A DNA stretch of 55,178 nucleotides from Indioceanicola sp046045995 (GCA_046045995.1 JBJOKR010000008.1:1-55178); one strand, 5' to 3'. Positions 23,390-32,333 are shown, counted from the stretch's first letter. Translations and numbers: made by a program. Notes: generated from the sequence alone by a model not told the origin.

Positions 23390-26062
23390 ATGGACAAGGG
23401 CTCGCCGAAGGCCATCCAGCTCAAGGATTACGCGCCGCCGGCCTGGATCATCGAAACGATCGACCTGGATTTCGATCTGCGCGACGGCGGCACCCGCGTG
23501 ACTTCGCGCCTGGGCATCCGCCGCAACACCGCGGCAGGCACGCCAGAGAACGCCGCCCCCCTGGTGCTCGACGGGCAGGAGATGGAGCTGGTCAGCGTCG
23601 CCGTGGACAACCGGGTCCTGTCCCCCGACGACTACGCCCTTACCGCCGACAGCCTGACCATCCCCCACCTGCCCGATGCGGCGGTGGTGGAGATCGTGAC
23701 CCGCATCCTGCCAGAGCGGAACACGGCGCTGGAGGGGCTGTACAAGTCGTCCGGCAACTACACCACCCAGTGCGAGGCGGAGGGGTTCCGCAAGATCACC
23801 TACTTCCCCGACCGACCGGACGTGATGGCCCGCTACACCGTGCGGCTGGAGGCCGACAAGGCCACCTGCCCGGTGCTGCTGTCCAACGGCAACCGGATTG
23901 ATGGGGGGGAGGCGGCGGAAGGGCGCCACTGGGCCCTGTGGCAGGACCCGTGGCCGAAGCCGGCCTATCTGTTCGCGCTGGTCGCGGGCAACCTGGTCCA
24001 TGTGGAGGATCGCTTCCGCACCCGCAGCGGCCGGGATGTGCAGCTGCGCATCCATGTGGAGCCGGGGAACGAGGATAAATGCGCCCATGCCATGGAAAGC
24101 CTGAAGAAATCCATGGCCTGGGATGAGGATGTCTATGGCCTGGAATATGACCTGGATGAATTCAACATCGTCGCCGTGTCGGATTTCAACATGGGCGCGA
24201 TGGAGAACAAGGGCCTGAACATCTTCAACACCAAGTACATCCTCGCCCGGCCGGACACGGCCACCGATGCGGATTTCCTGGGCATCGAATCGGTGGTGGC
24301 CCATGAATACTTCCATAACTGGACGGGCAACCGCGTCACCTGCCGCGACTGGTTCCAGCTGTCCTTGAAGGAAGGGCTGACCGTCTTCCGCGACCACCAG
24401 TTCAGCGCGGACATGAACAGCGCCCCGGTCCAGCGCATCCAGGAGGTCAGCCGCCTGCGGCAGGTGCAGTTCGCGGAGGATGCGGGCCCCACCGCCCATC
24501 CGGTCCGGCCGGAAAGCTATATCGAGATCAACAACTTCTATACTCCCACCGTGTATGAAAAGGGGGCGGAGGTCGTGCGCCTGTACCATACGCTGCTGGG
24601 GGCAGCCGGGTACCGGAAGGGCATCGACCTGTATTTCGCCCGGCATGACGGGCAGGCGGTCACCACCGATGATTTCCTGGCCGCCATGCGCGATGCCAAC
24701 CCGGACGCGGCCGCCGATGGAAGGGTGGACTGGACCCAGTTCCGCCTGTGGTATTCCCAGGCGGGCACGCCGGTGGTGGATGGGGACGGGCATTACGATG
24801 CCGCCGCCCGCACCTATACCCTGACCCTGACCCAGACGGTGCCGCCCACCCCGGGCCAGCCGGTGAAGCAGCCCATGCTGATCCCGATGGCCCTGGGCCT
24901 GATCGGGCAGGACGGGCGCGACCTGCCCCTGACCCTGGCGGGGGAGACGGCGCCGGGGGCGACCACACGGGTGCTGGCCCTGACCGGGGCACGGCAGAGC
25001 TTCACCTTCACCGATGTGCCGGCGAAGCCGGTGCCCAGCCTGTTCCGCGGCTTCTCCGCCCCGGTGAAGCTGCGCTTCGGCTATTCGGACGGGGACCTGA
25101 CCTTCCTGATGGCCCGGGACAGCGATGCCTTCAACCGGTGGGAGGCGGGGCAGACCCTGGCCACCCGGCTGATCCTGGCGCTGGTGGAGGATCGGGCCGC
25201 CGGGCGGGACATGGTAGTGCCCGATGCCTTCATCGATGCGGTTGCCGCCACGCTGGACCGGGCGGGGGAGGATCCGTTCTTCGCCGCCCTGGCGCTCGCC
25301 CTGCCGTCGGAAAGCTATCTGGGCCAGCAGATGCGGGTGGTGGATGTGGACGGTATCCACGCCGCCCGCTCCCTGGTCCGCCGCCGCATCGGCAGCGCCC
25401 TGCGGGCACCCCTGCTGGCCGCCTATGCCGCCAACCGCGATGACGGTCCGTTCCAGGTGACCCCGGCGGCGATCGGCCGGCGGGCGCTGAAGAACGCGGC
25501 CCTGGCCTATCTGATGGCCGCCCCGGACGGGGAGGTGGAGGCGATGGCCCTGGCCCAGTACCGGGCGGGCGGCGCCATGACCGATGTCCTGGCCGCCCTG
25601 TCCACCATCGCCGACAGCGACATGGCGGAAAAGGCGGCGGTGCTGGCGGATTTCGCCACACGCTGGGCCGGCGAAGCACTGGTCATGGACAAGTGGTTCA
25701 TGGTCCAGGCCATGGTCAGCCGGCCTGAAACGGTCGTCCGGGTGGCGGCCCTGCTGAACCATCCCGGCTTCAGCATCCGCAATCCGAACAAGGTCTATTC
25801 CCTGATCGGCGGCTTCGCCGGCAATCCCGTCTGCTTCCACGCGGCCGACGGGTCGGGCTATGCCTTCCTGGCCGACCGGGTGATCGAGCTGGACCGCCTG
25901 AACCCACAGGTCGCCAGCCGCATGGCCAAGCCCTTCGCCCGCTGGCGCCAGTACGATGCCGGCCGCCAGGCCCATGCCCGCACAGCACTGGAGCGGATCA
26001 AGGCGACCGACGGCCTGTCCCCCGACGTCTATGAGATCGTCGCCCGCAGCCTGGAGGGGTGA
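23390..26062 (+). CDS. pepN: Aminopeptidase N (M1 family)
   Basis: This 890-residue cytosolic zinc aminopeptidase removes N-terminal residues from peptides. Seen: the N-terminal beta-sandwich beginning KDYAPPAWIIETIDLDFDL, the exopeptidase motif NMGAMENKGLNIFN, the zinc motif HEYFHNWTGNR with the third ligand in LSLKEGLTVFRDHQ, and the long helical C-terminal domain ending PDVYEIVARSLEG. Length matches E. coli-type PepN. ATG 23390 (MDKGSPKAIQLKDY) aligns with the family start; an in-frame ATG at 23345 would add 15 residues. It may act together with the Dpp transporter in peptide use (inference from proximity). Confidence 0.96.
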   Translation: MDKGSPKAIQLKDYAPPAWIIETIDLDFDLRDGGTRVTSRLGIRRNTAAGTPENAAPLVLDGQEMELVSVAVDNRVLSPDDYALTADSLTIPHLPDAAVVEIVTRILPERNTALEGLYKSSGNYTTQCEAEGFRKITYFPDRPDVMARYTVRLEADKATCPVLLSNGNRIDGGEAAEGRHWALWQDPWPKPAYLFALVAGNLVHVEDRFRTRSGRDVQLRIHVEPGNEDKCAHAMESLKKSMAWDEDVYGLEYDLDEFNIVAVSDFNMGAMENKGLNIFNTKYILARPDTATDADFLGIESVVAHEYFHNWTGNRVTCRDWFQLSLKEGLTVFRDHQFSADMNSAPVQRIQEVSRLRQVQFAEDAGPTAHPVRPESYIEINNFYTPTVYEKGAEVVRLYHTLLGAAGYRKGIDLYFARHDGQAVTTDDFLAAMRDANPDAAADGRVDWTQFRLWYSQAGTPVVDGDGHYDAAARTYTLTLTQTVPPTPGQPVKQPMLIPMALGLIGQDGRDLPLTLAGETAPGATTRVLALTGARQSFTFTDVPAKPVPSLFRGFSAPVKLRFGYSDGDLTFLMARDSDAFNRWEAGQTLATRLILALVEDRAAGRDMVVPDAFIDAVAATLDRAGEDPFFAALALALPSESYLGQQMRVVDVDGIHAARSLVRRRIGSALRAPLLAAYAANRDDGPFQVTPAAIGRRALKNAALAYLMAAPDGEVEAMALAQYRAGGAMTDVLAALSTIADSDMAEKAAVLADFATRWAGEALVMDKWFMVQAMVSRPETVVRVAALLNHPGFSIRNPNKVYSLIGGFAGNPVCFHAADGSGYAFLADRVIELDRLNPQVASRMAKPFARWRQYDAGRQAHARTALERIKATDGLSPDVYEIVARSLEG

Positions 26063-26110
26063 GCGGACGGCCATCGCATCGGCAGCCGACTTCCCCCTTC
26101 CCACCCGGCC

Positions 26111-26134
26111 GTCCCCTGTCGTAGGTCAGGGGAC
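26111..26134 (+). terminator. Hairpin after pepN
   Basis: An 8-bp perfect stem (GTCCCCTG / CAGGGGAC) has an 8-base loop. It lies 48 bases after the pepN stop, before the macro-domain gene. No T run follows, so it may be an attenuator or processing site, not a classical terminator. Confidence 0.4.
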
Positions 26135-26157
26135 GGTCGATGGAAGGGGAATGGGTG

Positions 26158-26685
26158 ATGACGGACGGAACGCGGCTGACGGTGGTGGTGGGTGATATCG
26201 CCACCCTGGCGGTGGATGCGGTGGTGAATGCGGCGGCACCCGGCCTGGGTGGGGGCACCGGCGTGTCCCGCGCCCTGCATGACGCGGCGGGGCCGGGGCT
26301 GTTCGAGGCGGCGAACCGGCTGGAGCCGGTCGGGCGCGGGGATGCCGCTGCCACGCCGGGCTTCGCCCTGTCGGCCCGCTTCGTCATCCATGCGGTGGGG
26401 CCGGTTTACATCACCGGCGCGCTGGGAGAGGACAGGGTGCTGACGAAGACCTATCGCCGGGCGCTGGAGGTCGCGCGCGACATCGGTGCCCGCACCATCG
26501 CCTTCCCCGCCATCTCCACCGGCGCCTACCGCTTCCCGCGGGCGGCGGCGGCGCGCATCGCCGTCACCACGGTACGGGAGATGGTGGCCGCCATGCCCGA
26601 CACCTTCGATGAGATCATATTCTGCTGCCGCACGCCTGACAGCGCCGACCTGCACCGGGCAGCGCTGGAGGAAAGCGCCCCCTGA
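26158..26685 (+). CDS. Macro-domain protein (ADP-ribose binding/hydrolysis)
   Basis: This 175-residue single macro domain resembles YmdB. Seen: VVVGDIATLAVDAVVNAAAP, the glycine loop GLGGGTGVSRALHDAAG, HAVGPVYITG, and the second loop FPAISTGAYRFPRAAAARIA. The usual NAAN motif reads NAAA, so the asparagine that often contacts the distal ribose is missing. Binding is still likely, but hydrolase activity is less certain. ATG 26158 has GGGGA eight bases upstream; an ATG six codons earlier is possible. Family roles include removing O-acetyl-ADP-ribose or mono-ADP-ribosyl groups. Confidence 0.88.
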   Translation: MTDGTRLTVVVGDIATLAVDAVVNAAAPGLGGGTGVSRALHDAAGPGLFEAANRLEPVGRGDAAATPGFALSARFVIHAVGPVYITGALGEDRVLTKTYRRALEVARDIGARTIAFPAISTGAYRFPRAAAARIAVTTVREMVAAMPDTFDEIIFCCRTPDSADLHRAALEESAP

Positions 26686-26708
26686 TCCCCGTCAGCCCGC
26701 CGCCGGTC

Positions 26709-26859
26709 GGCCACCCGGCGCCTGAGGGAACACGAAACACCAGCGGCATGAGACAACGACTCATGCCGCTGGAGGCTGGCGACCGCCAGCCCGCGGGCAC
26801 ATGCCCGCGTGAGCCAAGGCCGCGGAGCGGCCGCCCGGCGCCTGAGGGAACACGAAACA
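26709..26859. repeat. Four tandem hairpins between two 31-base direct repeats
   Basis: Copies at 26709-26739 and 26829-26859 differ at one base (both contain GCGCCTGAGGGAACACGAAA). Between them lie four consecutive perfect hairpins: 26740-26772 (13-bp stem CCAGCGGCATGAG), 26774-26791 (8 bp), 26792-26809 (8 bp) and 26818-26832 (6 bp). The block fills the gap between two convergent genes and could terminate transcription from both sides. Confidence 0.85.
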
Positions 26860-27729
26860 TCAATGCGCCATCAGCACCGGCCGGTCGGCATGGGACAGGA
26901 CATGCCGGGTGACACCGCCCAGGATCATCTCCTTCAGGCGGGAGGTGCCGTAGCCGCCCATCACCAGCAGGTCGGCATCCAGATCGCCGGCCGTTTCCAG
27001 CAACGCGGCACCGACTCCGTCGGCCCCGCCGCGCACCGGGCGGACGCCCGCGCGCACCCCGTGCCAGGCCAGGTATTCCACCAGACCGTCGGCCACGCCC
27101 GGTTCCGTCTTCGTCGTCGCGGCCACCAGGATGGTGACCGTTTCGGCCTTGGTGATCAGGCCCATGGCCGCATCCACGGCCCGCGCCGCCTCCGCCCCGC
27201 CGTTCCAGGCGATGGCGATGGACCGGCCGATGGCGGCGGGGGCGACCGGCGGCGCCAGCAGCAGGGGCCGGCCGCTGGCAAGCAGGGCTGCTTCCACCTC
27301 CAACTCCGCCGCCATGTCCCGCTCCGCCCCCGACAGGGCGGGGAAGACCGTCAGGTCGGCCAGCCGGGCGGCACGGGCCACCACCTCCTCCGGTCGGCCG
27401 GTAACGTCCACCCAGGCGGTGGTCAGCCCGCCCGGCCCCGGCGGCTGGTCGGCCAACACGGCCCCGGCCCGGGTCCGCTCCGCCTCGAACAGGGTACGAC
27501 AGGTGCGGGCGCGGGTGCGGTTGTCATCCTCCGCATTGGCCATGATCTCCTGCACCAGGGTGCCGGACAGGCCTTCTCCCAGCATGGGCACGGCGTCGCG
27601 CGGGTCGGTGCGGATGGACAGGGCTTGGACATGCCCCTCCGCGGGGCGGGCCAGGGCGAAGGCCGTGGCTAGCGCGCCCGAGTCACCGTCCCCCCCGCCG
27701 AGGACGCAGACGATCTTCCGGAACAACAT
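26860..27729 (-). CDS. Universal stress protein (tandem UspA-like)
   Basis: This 289-residue protein starts MLFRKIVCVLGGGDGDSGAL. The C-terminal half is a clear UspA domain (RSIAIAWNGGAEAARAVDAA, then the nucleotide loop DLLVMGGYGTSRLKEMILGGVTRHVL). The N-terminal half is a degenerate second domain. The GxxGxxx(9)G(S/T) pattern in the C-terminal half suggests ATP binding. A perfect FNR/FixK-type palindrome lies 72 bases upstream, which suggests induction at low oxygen, as for usp genes in other proteobacteria. Its stop codon lies immediately beside the second 31-base direct repeat. Confidence 0.92.
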   Translation of the reverse strand: MLFRKIVCVLGGGDGDSGALATAFALARPAEGHVQALSIRTDPRDAVPMLGEGLSGTLVQEIMANAEDDNRTRARTCRTLFEAERTRAGAVLADQPPGPGGLTTAWVDVTGRPEEVVARAARLADLTVFPALSGAERDMAAELEVEAALLASGRPLLLAPPVAPAAIGRSIAIAWNGGAEAARAVDAAMGLITKAETVTILVAATTKTEPGVADGLVEYLAWHGVRAGVRPVRGGADGVGAALLETAGDLDADLLVMGGYGTSRLKEMILGGVTRHVLSHADRPVLMAH

Positions 27730-27800
27730 GGCGCCATTTCCCCCCTGGCTGCACGGTTCACCACCAGAACCGACGCTAGGCCCGGCGCGTCCCGGCGACA

Positions 27801-27814
27801 TTGACGTGCGTCAA
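27801..27814. promoter_or_regulatory. FNR/FixK-type box upstream of the universal stress gene
   Basis: The perfect palindrome TTGACGTGCGTCAA fits the FNR/Anr/FixK consensus TTGA(T/C)-N4-(A/G)TCAA. Its centre is 79 bases from the usp ATG. A weak -10-like TAGCGT at 27773-27778 (minus) would place the box near -42, a class II activator position. A near-identical box occurs at 53284-53297. Confidence 0.65.
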
Positions 27815-27878
27815 GCGGGGGGGTGACTGTTCAACCCCTCTCCCCGTGAGGGAGCGGGCGTACTGCGGTTCCGTCCCG

Positions 27879-29174
27879 TCAGATCCGCCGCAGGCGGGTG
27901 ATGAAGAAGCCGTCCATCCCGCCCCGGTCGATCAGCACGCCGGGGGTGGCGCGCAGGTCGCCCGTGGGAGTGACCAGGGCGGACAGGCCCCCCACCTCCG
28001 CCGGATCGACCGGCACACGCTCCAGATCCCTGCGGCGGGAGAGCAGGGCATCCACCTGCGCCTCCCCCTCCTCCGGCTGGAGGGAGCAGGTGCCGTAGAC
28101 GATCAGCCCGCCGGGCCGCACCATGTCCACCGCCCGGTTCAGCAGCCTGGCCTGGACCCGGGCCAGCTTCTCCACATCCTCCGGCCCCTTCAGGCGGGCC
28201 ACGTCCGGGTGGCGGCGGATCGTTCCGGTGGCGGAACAAGGGGCGTCCAGCAATACCGCGTCCGCCGGGGCGGTCGGCGCCCAGGTACCGGCATCGCCGA
28301 CGACGGTTTCCGCCGTCAGGCCCAGCCGGGCCAGATTGTCCCGCAGCCGTTCCAGCCGCCGGTCCGACCGGTCCACGGCCGTGACACGCGCCCCGGCGGC
28401 GGCCAGTTGCGCGGTCTTGCCCCCCGGGGCAGCACACAGGTCATAGACGACCTTCCCCGCCAGATCGCCGAACAACCGGGCCGGCATTGCGGCGGCGGCA
28501 TCCTGCACCCACCATTCGCCATCCGCGAATCCCGGCAGCTCCGTCACATTGCCGCCCGCCTTGCGACGCAGCGTGCCTGTGGGGAGCAGTTCCGCCTCCA
28601 ACCTTTCCGCCCAGGCGGAGGGGTCGCCCTTCACCGTGATGTCCAGCGGCGCCTCACTGAGATGCGCTTCGACGATGGCGCGGGTGGCCCCGGTGCCAAA
28701 AGCCTTGCGCCAGGCCAGCCACAACCAGTCGGGCGTGTTCAGGCGCCCTGCATCCTGGGCCGCCACCATCTCCCGCCCTTCGCGGGACAGGCGGCGCAGG
28801 ATGGCGTTGATCAGGCCCTTGTACGGCGTCTGGCGCCGGGAGACGGCCAGTTCCACGGTCGTATCCACCGCCGCATGGGGGGCCGTGTCCAGGAACAACA
28901 GCTGGGCCACACCCAGGCGCAGCAGATCCTGGACCGGTGCCTTCAGCTGGTCCCCGGGCTTGTCCAGGCTGGCCTGGATCAGGGCATCGATCTGGCCCAG
29001 GCGGCGGAACACCGTGGCGGCCAGGGCGCGCACGAAGGCGCGGTCCCGCGGTTCCAGCGCCTTTATGCCCTTGTGGGCGTCCAGCGCATCGTCGAAGGGG
29101 ATGTGGCGGGTTAGCACCGCCTCGATCAGGTCGAGGGCGGCGGCCCGGGCGGCAAGGGTCGTCTCGTCATGCAT
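27879..29174 (-). CDS. rsmB: 16S rRNA m5C967 methyltransferase
   Basis: This 431-residue enzyme methylates C967 of 16S rRNA. The N-terminal 130 residues form the NusB-like RNA-binding domain (RAAALDLIEAVL to KGLINAILRRLSREG). The catalytic domain shows the SAM site DLCAAPGGKT (246-254), DAPCSATGTIRRHPD (C313) and YGTCSLQPEEGE (C363, the nucleophile). Both cysteines of the RNA m5C methyltransferase mechanism are present. The start MHDETTLAARAAALDLIEAV fits the family. Confidence 0.94.
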   Translation of the reverse strand: MHDETTLAARAAALDLIEAVLTRHIPFDDALDAHKGIKALEPRDRAFVRALAATVFRRLGQIDALIQASLDKPGDQLKAPVQDLLRLGVAQLLFLDTAPHAAVDTTVELAVSRRQTPYKGLINAILRRLSREGREMVAAQDAGRLNTPDWLWLAWRKAFGTGATRAIVEAHLSEAPLDITVKGDPSAWAERLEAELLPTGTLRRKAGGNVTELPGFADGEWWVQDAAAAMPARLFGDLAGKVVYDLCAAPGGKTAQLAAAGARVTAVDRSDRRLERLRDNLARLGLTAETVVGDAGTWAPTAPADAVLLDAPCSATGTIRRHPDVARLKGPEDVEKLARVQARLLNRAVDMVRPGGLIVYGTCSLQPEEGEAQVDALLSRRRDLERVPVDPAEVGGLSALVTPTGDLRATPGVLIDRGGMDGFFITRLRRI

Positions 29175-29301
29175 GGGCGGGATTTACGCCCGCCACGGGG
29201 CCCTTGTCACATGCCCGTTGGACAGGCCAGGGTTCGCGGCCTATCTGTTCAGGACGTGACGACGGACTGACATTGGACTGACGATGGACGGAGGATGATC
29301 C

Positions 29302-29814
29302 ATGACCACTGAAATCGCGATCCTGGCCGGCGGCTGCTTCTGGGGGATGGAGGATCTGTTCCGCCGTCAGCCCGGCGTCGTGTCCACCCGGGTCGGCTAT
29401 ACGGGCGGCACCACGCCCAACGCCACCTACCAGGATGTGAAGACCGGCCGCACCGGCCATGCGGAGGCGATCGAGGTCACCTTCGACCCCGGCCGCACCA
29501 GCTTCGGCGCGATCCTGGAATTCTTCTTCCAGATGCACGACCCGACGACGGCCAACCGCCAGGGCAACGACATCGGCACCCAGTACCGCAGCGCCATCTT
29601 CTTCACCACACCGGAACAGGAGCGGGTGGCCCGCGAGGTCACGGCAGCGGTGAATGCCAGCGGTGTCTGGCCCGGCCGGGTGGTGACCGACATCGTCCCT
29701 GCCGGCCCCTTCTGGCAGGCGGAGCCGTTCCACCAGGATTACCTGGAGAAGAACCCCGGCGGCTATACCTGCCATTGGGTGCGGCCAAGCTGGAAGCTGG
29801 CCAAGGCGTCGTGA
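29302..29814 (+). CDS. msrA: Peptide methionine-S-sulfoxide reductase A
   Basis: This 170-residue enzyme repairs methionine-S-sulfoxide. Seen: catalytic motif GGCFWGMED (C12), TRVGYTGGTTPNATYQDV, GHAEAIEVTFDP, and FHQDYLEKNPGGYTCHW with a C-terminal resolving cysteine region. GGAGG precedes the ATG at 29302. A solo REP family A unit lies just after the stop. Confidence 0.96.
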   Translation: MTTEIAILAGGCFWGMEDLFRRQPGVVSTRVGYTGGTTPNATYQDVKTGRTGHAEAIEVTFDPGRTSFGAILEFFFQMHDPTTANRQGNDIGTQYRSAIFFTTPEQERVAREVTAAVNASGVWPGRVVTDIVPAGPFWQAEPFHQDYLEKNPGGYTCHWVRPSWKLAKAS

Positions 29815-29831
29815 CGGGGGACGGTGAGACC

Positions 29832-29860
29832 GTGGGTCGGATCAGCGAAGCGTAATCCGC
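29832..29860. repeat. Single REP family A unit after msrA
   Basis: The sequence GTGGGTCGGATCAGCG...CGTAATCCGC is a diverged single copy of the palindrome that flanks the RAYT gene at 1038-1869. It lies 17 bases after the msrA stop, between convergent genes. Confidence 0.8.
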
Positions 29861-29883
29861 CCCCCCACACCCACCCCCCATCC

Positions 29884-30960
29884 CTAACCCCACCGCACCC
29901 AGGCGCCGTGGGGATGGGCTTCGGCCAGTACGCGCTCGGTGCGCAGGCCGCGGCTCCAGGTGGTCAGGGTCAGCTCGCAGCGGTCGGTCGGGCCCAGCTC
30001 CAGGCGCAGCCAGGCCAGCGGTGCCAGGACGCCATACCCGTCCAGGGCCATGCGGATCCGGGCCTGCGTGCCGGTGGGCAGGTATTGCCAGACGATGGTG
30101 TGGTACAGCACCGTCACCACCTCCGGCTGGGCGGCGGCCAGATGCCGCTCCACCCAGTCGGCGGCGTCCGCCGCCTCCACCCGGGTGCCGAGGCGCAGGG
30201 CCAGGTCCATCGCCCCCTCCAGCGCCCGCATCCGCGCCGGCTGATCGGCCCAGACGAAGGCGCGGAGGCGAAGCCGCTCCGTTTCCTGGGTGATGTCCAC
30301 CGGGCGGCGGTCGCAGCCGGCACACCCGGCGATGGTCAGGGGTGCTTCCAGGGGCGGGCGTGGTCCGGTCCAGTGCGGCGCCAGCACCACAGGGCTGTCC
30401 CCATCGCCCCAACCGGCCCCGGCGATGTCATAGCGGAACCGGTCCCAGACCATGTTCAGCCCGGCGCTGGCCCCGATCTCCAGCAGGTGCAGGGGCAGGC
30501 GGAAATCCTGCGCGATCTCCAGGAACCCGCCCAGCAGCACGCCCGCCCGCCCCACCTCATTCGTCTGCGGCGGGGAGGTCAGCCAGTCGCGCAGGAACCC
30601 GTCATGCCGGGCGACGGCATCGGGCAGCACAGTAGCCAGCGCCCTACCCGCCCCCTCACCAGGCCCCCCACCCTGCCGCCCACCCTGGCCCCCACCCTGC
30701 CCATGGGGCGGATACAGGGCCGCCAGCGCCCCATCCCGCCCGGACAGGACCAGGGCATGCAGCCCGCCGGCCAGACGCAGGGGCAGGGCATCGGCCGCCG
30801 GATCACCCAGCCACCCGCCCAGCAGTCGGGCAACAGGGCCGCCCGCCCGCAGGTCGTCCAGCGCAGCCCCCAGCACGGCCGCGGTGAAGGGGGAACCCAG
30901 CTTCATGCACCAGCGTATCTGGGCCTCGAAAGCGGCCACCACCTCGGGACGGACGGACAT
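29884..30960 (-). CDS. DUF2332 protein
   Basis: This 358-residue protein starts MSVRPEVVAAFEAQIRWC. Family features seen: EVGRAGVLLGGFLEIAQ, LLEIGASAGLNMVWDRFRYD (a methyltransferase-like motif I), GCDRRPVDIT, RLRAFVWADQPARMRALEGA, and the late TVLYHTIVWQYLPTGTQARI. The domain resembles a degenerate SAM methyltransferase, but no substrate is known. Near residue 95, a glycine/glutamine-rich low-complexity run (GQGGGQGGRQGGG) is encoded by imperfect short tandem repeats and is unusual for the family. Confidence 0.87.
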   Translation of the reverse strand: MSVRPEVVAAFEAQIRWCMKLGSPFTAAVLGAALDDLRAGGPVARLLGGWLGDPAADALPLRLAGGLHALVLSGRDGALAALYPPHGQGGGQGGRQGGGPGEGAGRALATVLPDAVARHDGFLRDWLTSPPQTNEVGRAGVLLGGFLEIAQDFRLPLHLLEIGASAGLNMVWDRFRYDIAGAGWGDGDSPVVLAPHWTGPRPPLEAPLTIAGCAGCDRRPVDITQETERLRLRAFVWADQPARMRALEGAMDLALRLGTRVEAADAADWVERHLAAAQPEVVTVLYHTIVWQYLPTGTQARIRMALDGYGVLAPLAWLRLELGPTDRCELTLTTWSRGLRTERVLAEAHPHGAWVRWG

Positions 30961-31059
30961 GGGCAAGATTTTCCCCGGCTGTGACGGTTTCCCAGGGACG
31001 CACAGGTTCCGGAACCGGTCAATGCCGCAGGTGCGAAGGGGGTGGGCATCCCCCTGCAC

Positions 31060-32013
31060 TCAGCCCCAGGGCCCGCTGGACGTCGGGCGGCCACCGGCGC
31101 TGGGAACCGTACCGCCGGCCCGGCGCGGGGGGGCGGCGGATGGCCGGCCCGGGGACATGCCTGCGGCCACTGCCCCCCCCATCTCCCGCAGGCGGCGGAT
31201 GCGTTCCTCCGTCCGAGGGTGGGTGGAGAACAGGCTGTCCATGTTCCGGCCGTTCAGGGGATTGATGATGAACATATGGGCGGTGGCGGGATTGCGTTCG
31301 GCCGGGATGTTCAGGCTGCGCCCCGCCGCAATCTGGATGCCGGCCAGGGCGTCGGCCAGCCACAGCGGATTGCCCGCGATCTCCGCCCCGATGCGGTCGG
31401 CCTCATACTCCCGCGACCGGCTGATGGCCATCTGCACCAGCATGGCGGCCAGCGGCGCCAGGATCACCATCAGGATGGCGCCGATCGGCCCCAGCGGATT
31501 GTCGCGGTTGTTACCCCCGCCGAAGAACAGGCCGAACTGCGCCAGCATGGACAGCGCCCCGGCGAGCGTCGCCGTCACGGTCATGATCAGGGTGTCGTGG
31601 TTCTTGATATGCGCCAGTTCATGGGCCATCACGCCCGCCACCTCCTCCGGGCTCAGCCGCGCCAGCAGGCCGGTGGTGGCGGCGACGGCGGCATTGGCAG
31701 GGTTGCGCCCGGTGGCGAAGGCGTTGGGCTGGTCGTTCTGGATGATGAAGACCTTGGGCATGGGCAGGCCGGCGCGCCGGGCCAGATGCTCCACCATGCG
31801 GTACAGGTCGGGGGCTGTGCTGGCATCCACCTGCCGCGCGCCATAGAGGCGCAGCACCATCTTGTCCGAATTCCAGTAGGCGAAGGCATTGGTGGCAACC
31901 GCGACCAGCAGGGCGATCATCATCCCCCCCTGGCCGCCAATCAGATAGCCCACCGCCAGGAACAGCCCCGTCAACGCCGCCAGCAGCAGGGTGGTACGGA
32001 TATAGCCGGACAT
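31060..32013 (-). CDS. htpX: HtpX membrane zinc metalloprotease
   Basis: This 317-residue M48 protease acts in quality control of inner-membrane proteins. Two N-terminal helices (TTLLLAALTGLFLAVGYLI, GMMIALLVAVATNAFAYW) precede the catalytic HELAHIKNHD (H131, E132, H135). Two more hydrophobic segments and the third zinc ligand in SREYEADRIG (about E202) follow. The proline/glycine-rich tail after residue 285 is variable. The ribosome site GGAGAGG precedes the ATG. Typical length is 280-320 residues. Confidence 0.95.
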   Translation of the reverse strand: MSGYIRTTLLLAALTGLFLAVGYLIGGQGGMMIALLVAVATNAFAYWNSDKMVLRLYGARQVDASTAPDLYRMVEHLARRAGLPMPKVFIIQNDQPNAFATGRNPANAAVAATTGLLARLSPEEVAGVMAHELAHIKNHDTLIMTVTATLAGALSMLAQFGLFFGGGNNRDNPLGPIGAILMVILAPLAAMLVQMAISRSREYEADRIGAEIAGNPLWLADALAGIQIAAGRSLNIPAERNPATAHMFIINPLNGRNMDSLFSTHPRTEERIRRLREMGGAVAAGMSPGRPSAAPPRRAGGTVPSAGGRPTSSGPWG

Positions 32014-32123
32014 GCTGACCTCTCCGCAACGTCACCGCACAGGTGACGGGACAGCATATGGGCAAGGGCGATGCGGCCGTTCAAGGGTTGGCAGCGGGGC
32101 CGGGGCGCGCCATATCAGTAGGC

Positions 32124-32333
32124 ATGATGGACGATACCCCCGCCCCGCCCACGATTCCCTGCGCCACCTCTACCCCGGCCACCGCCATCGGTGCCGGCCC
32201 AGGCGGCCCTGTGCTGAACGGCGATCCCAAATCCTCCGCGCTCCAGAAGCCGGGGGAGATCGGGGGGCCCCGGGGGCCGGAACCCACCCGCTTCGGCGAC
32301 TGGGAAATCGGTGGACGCTGCACCGACTTCTGA
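32124..32333 (+). CDS. DUF1674 protein (SDHAF4-like succinate dehydrogenase assembly factor)
   Basis: This 69-residue protein ends EIGGPRGPEPTRFGDWEIGG and CTDF, the strongly conserved C-terminal signature of DUF1674, which in mitochondria is SDHAF4/Sdh8 and protects flavinylated SdhA before complex II assembly. The N-terminal half is a disordered, proline/alanine-rich stretch. Two adjacent ATGs (32124, 32127) are possible. No sdh genes are in the window. Assignment of function is by family only. Confidence 0.88.
   Translation: MMDDTPAPPTIPCATSTPATAIGAGPGGPVLNGDPKSSALQKPGEIGGPRGPEPTRFGDWEIGGRCTDF

Noticed and set aside
32043..32123. Longer start for the DUF1674 gene
   Set aside because: The extra 27 residues are not family-like. 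The ATG pair at 32124/32127 gives the usual short protein.
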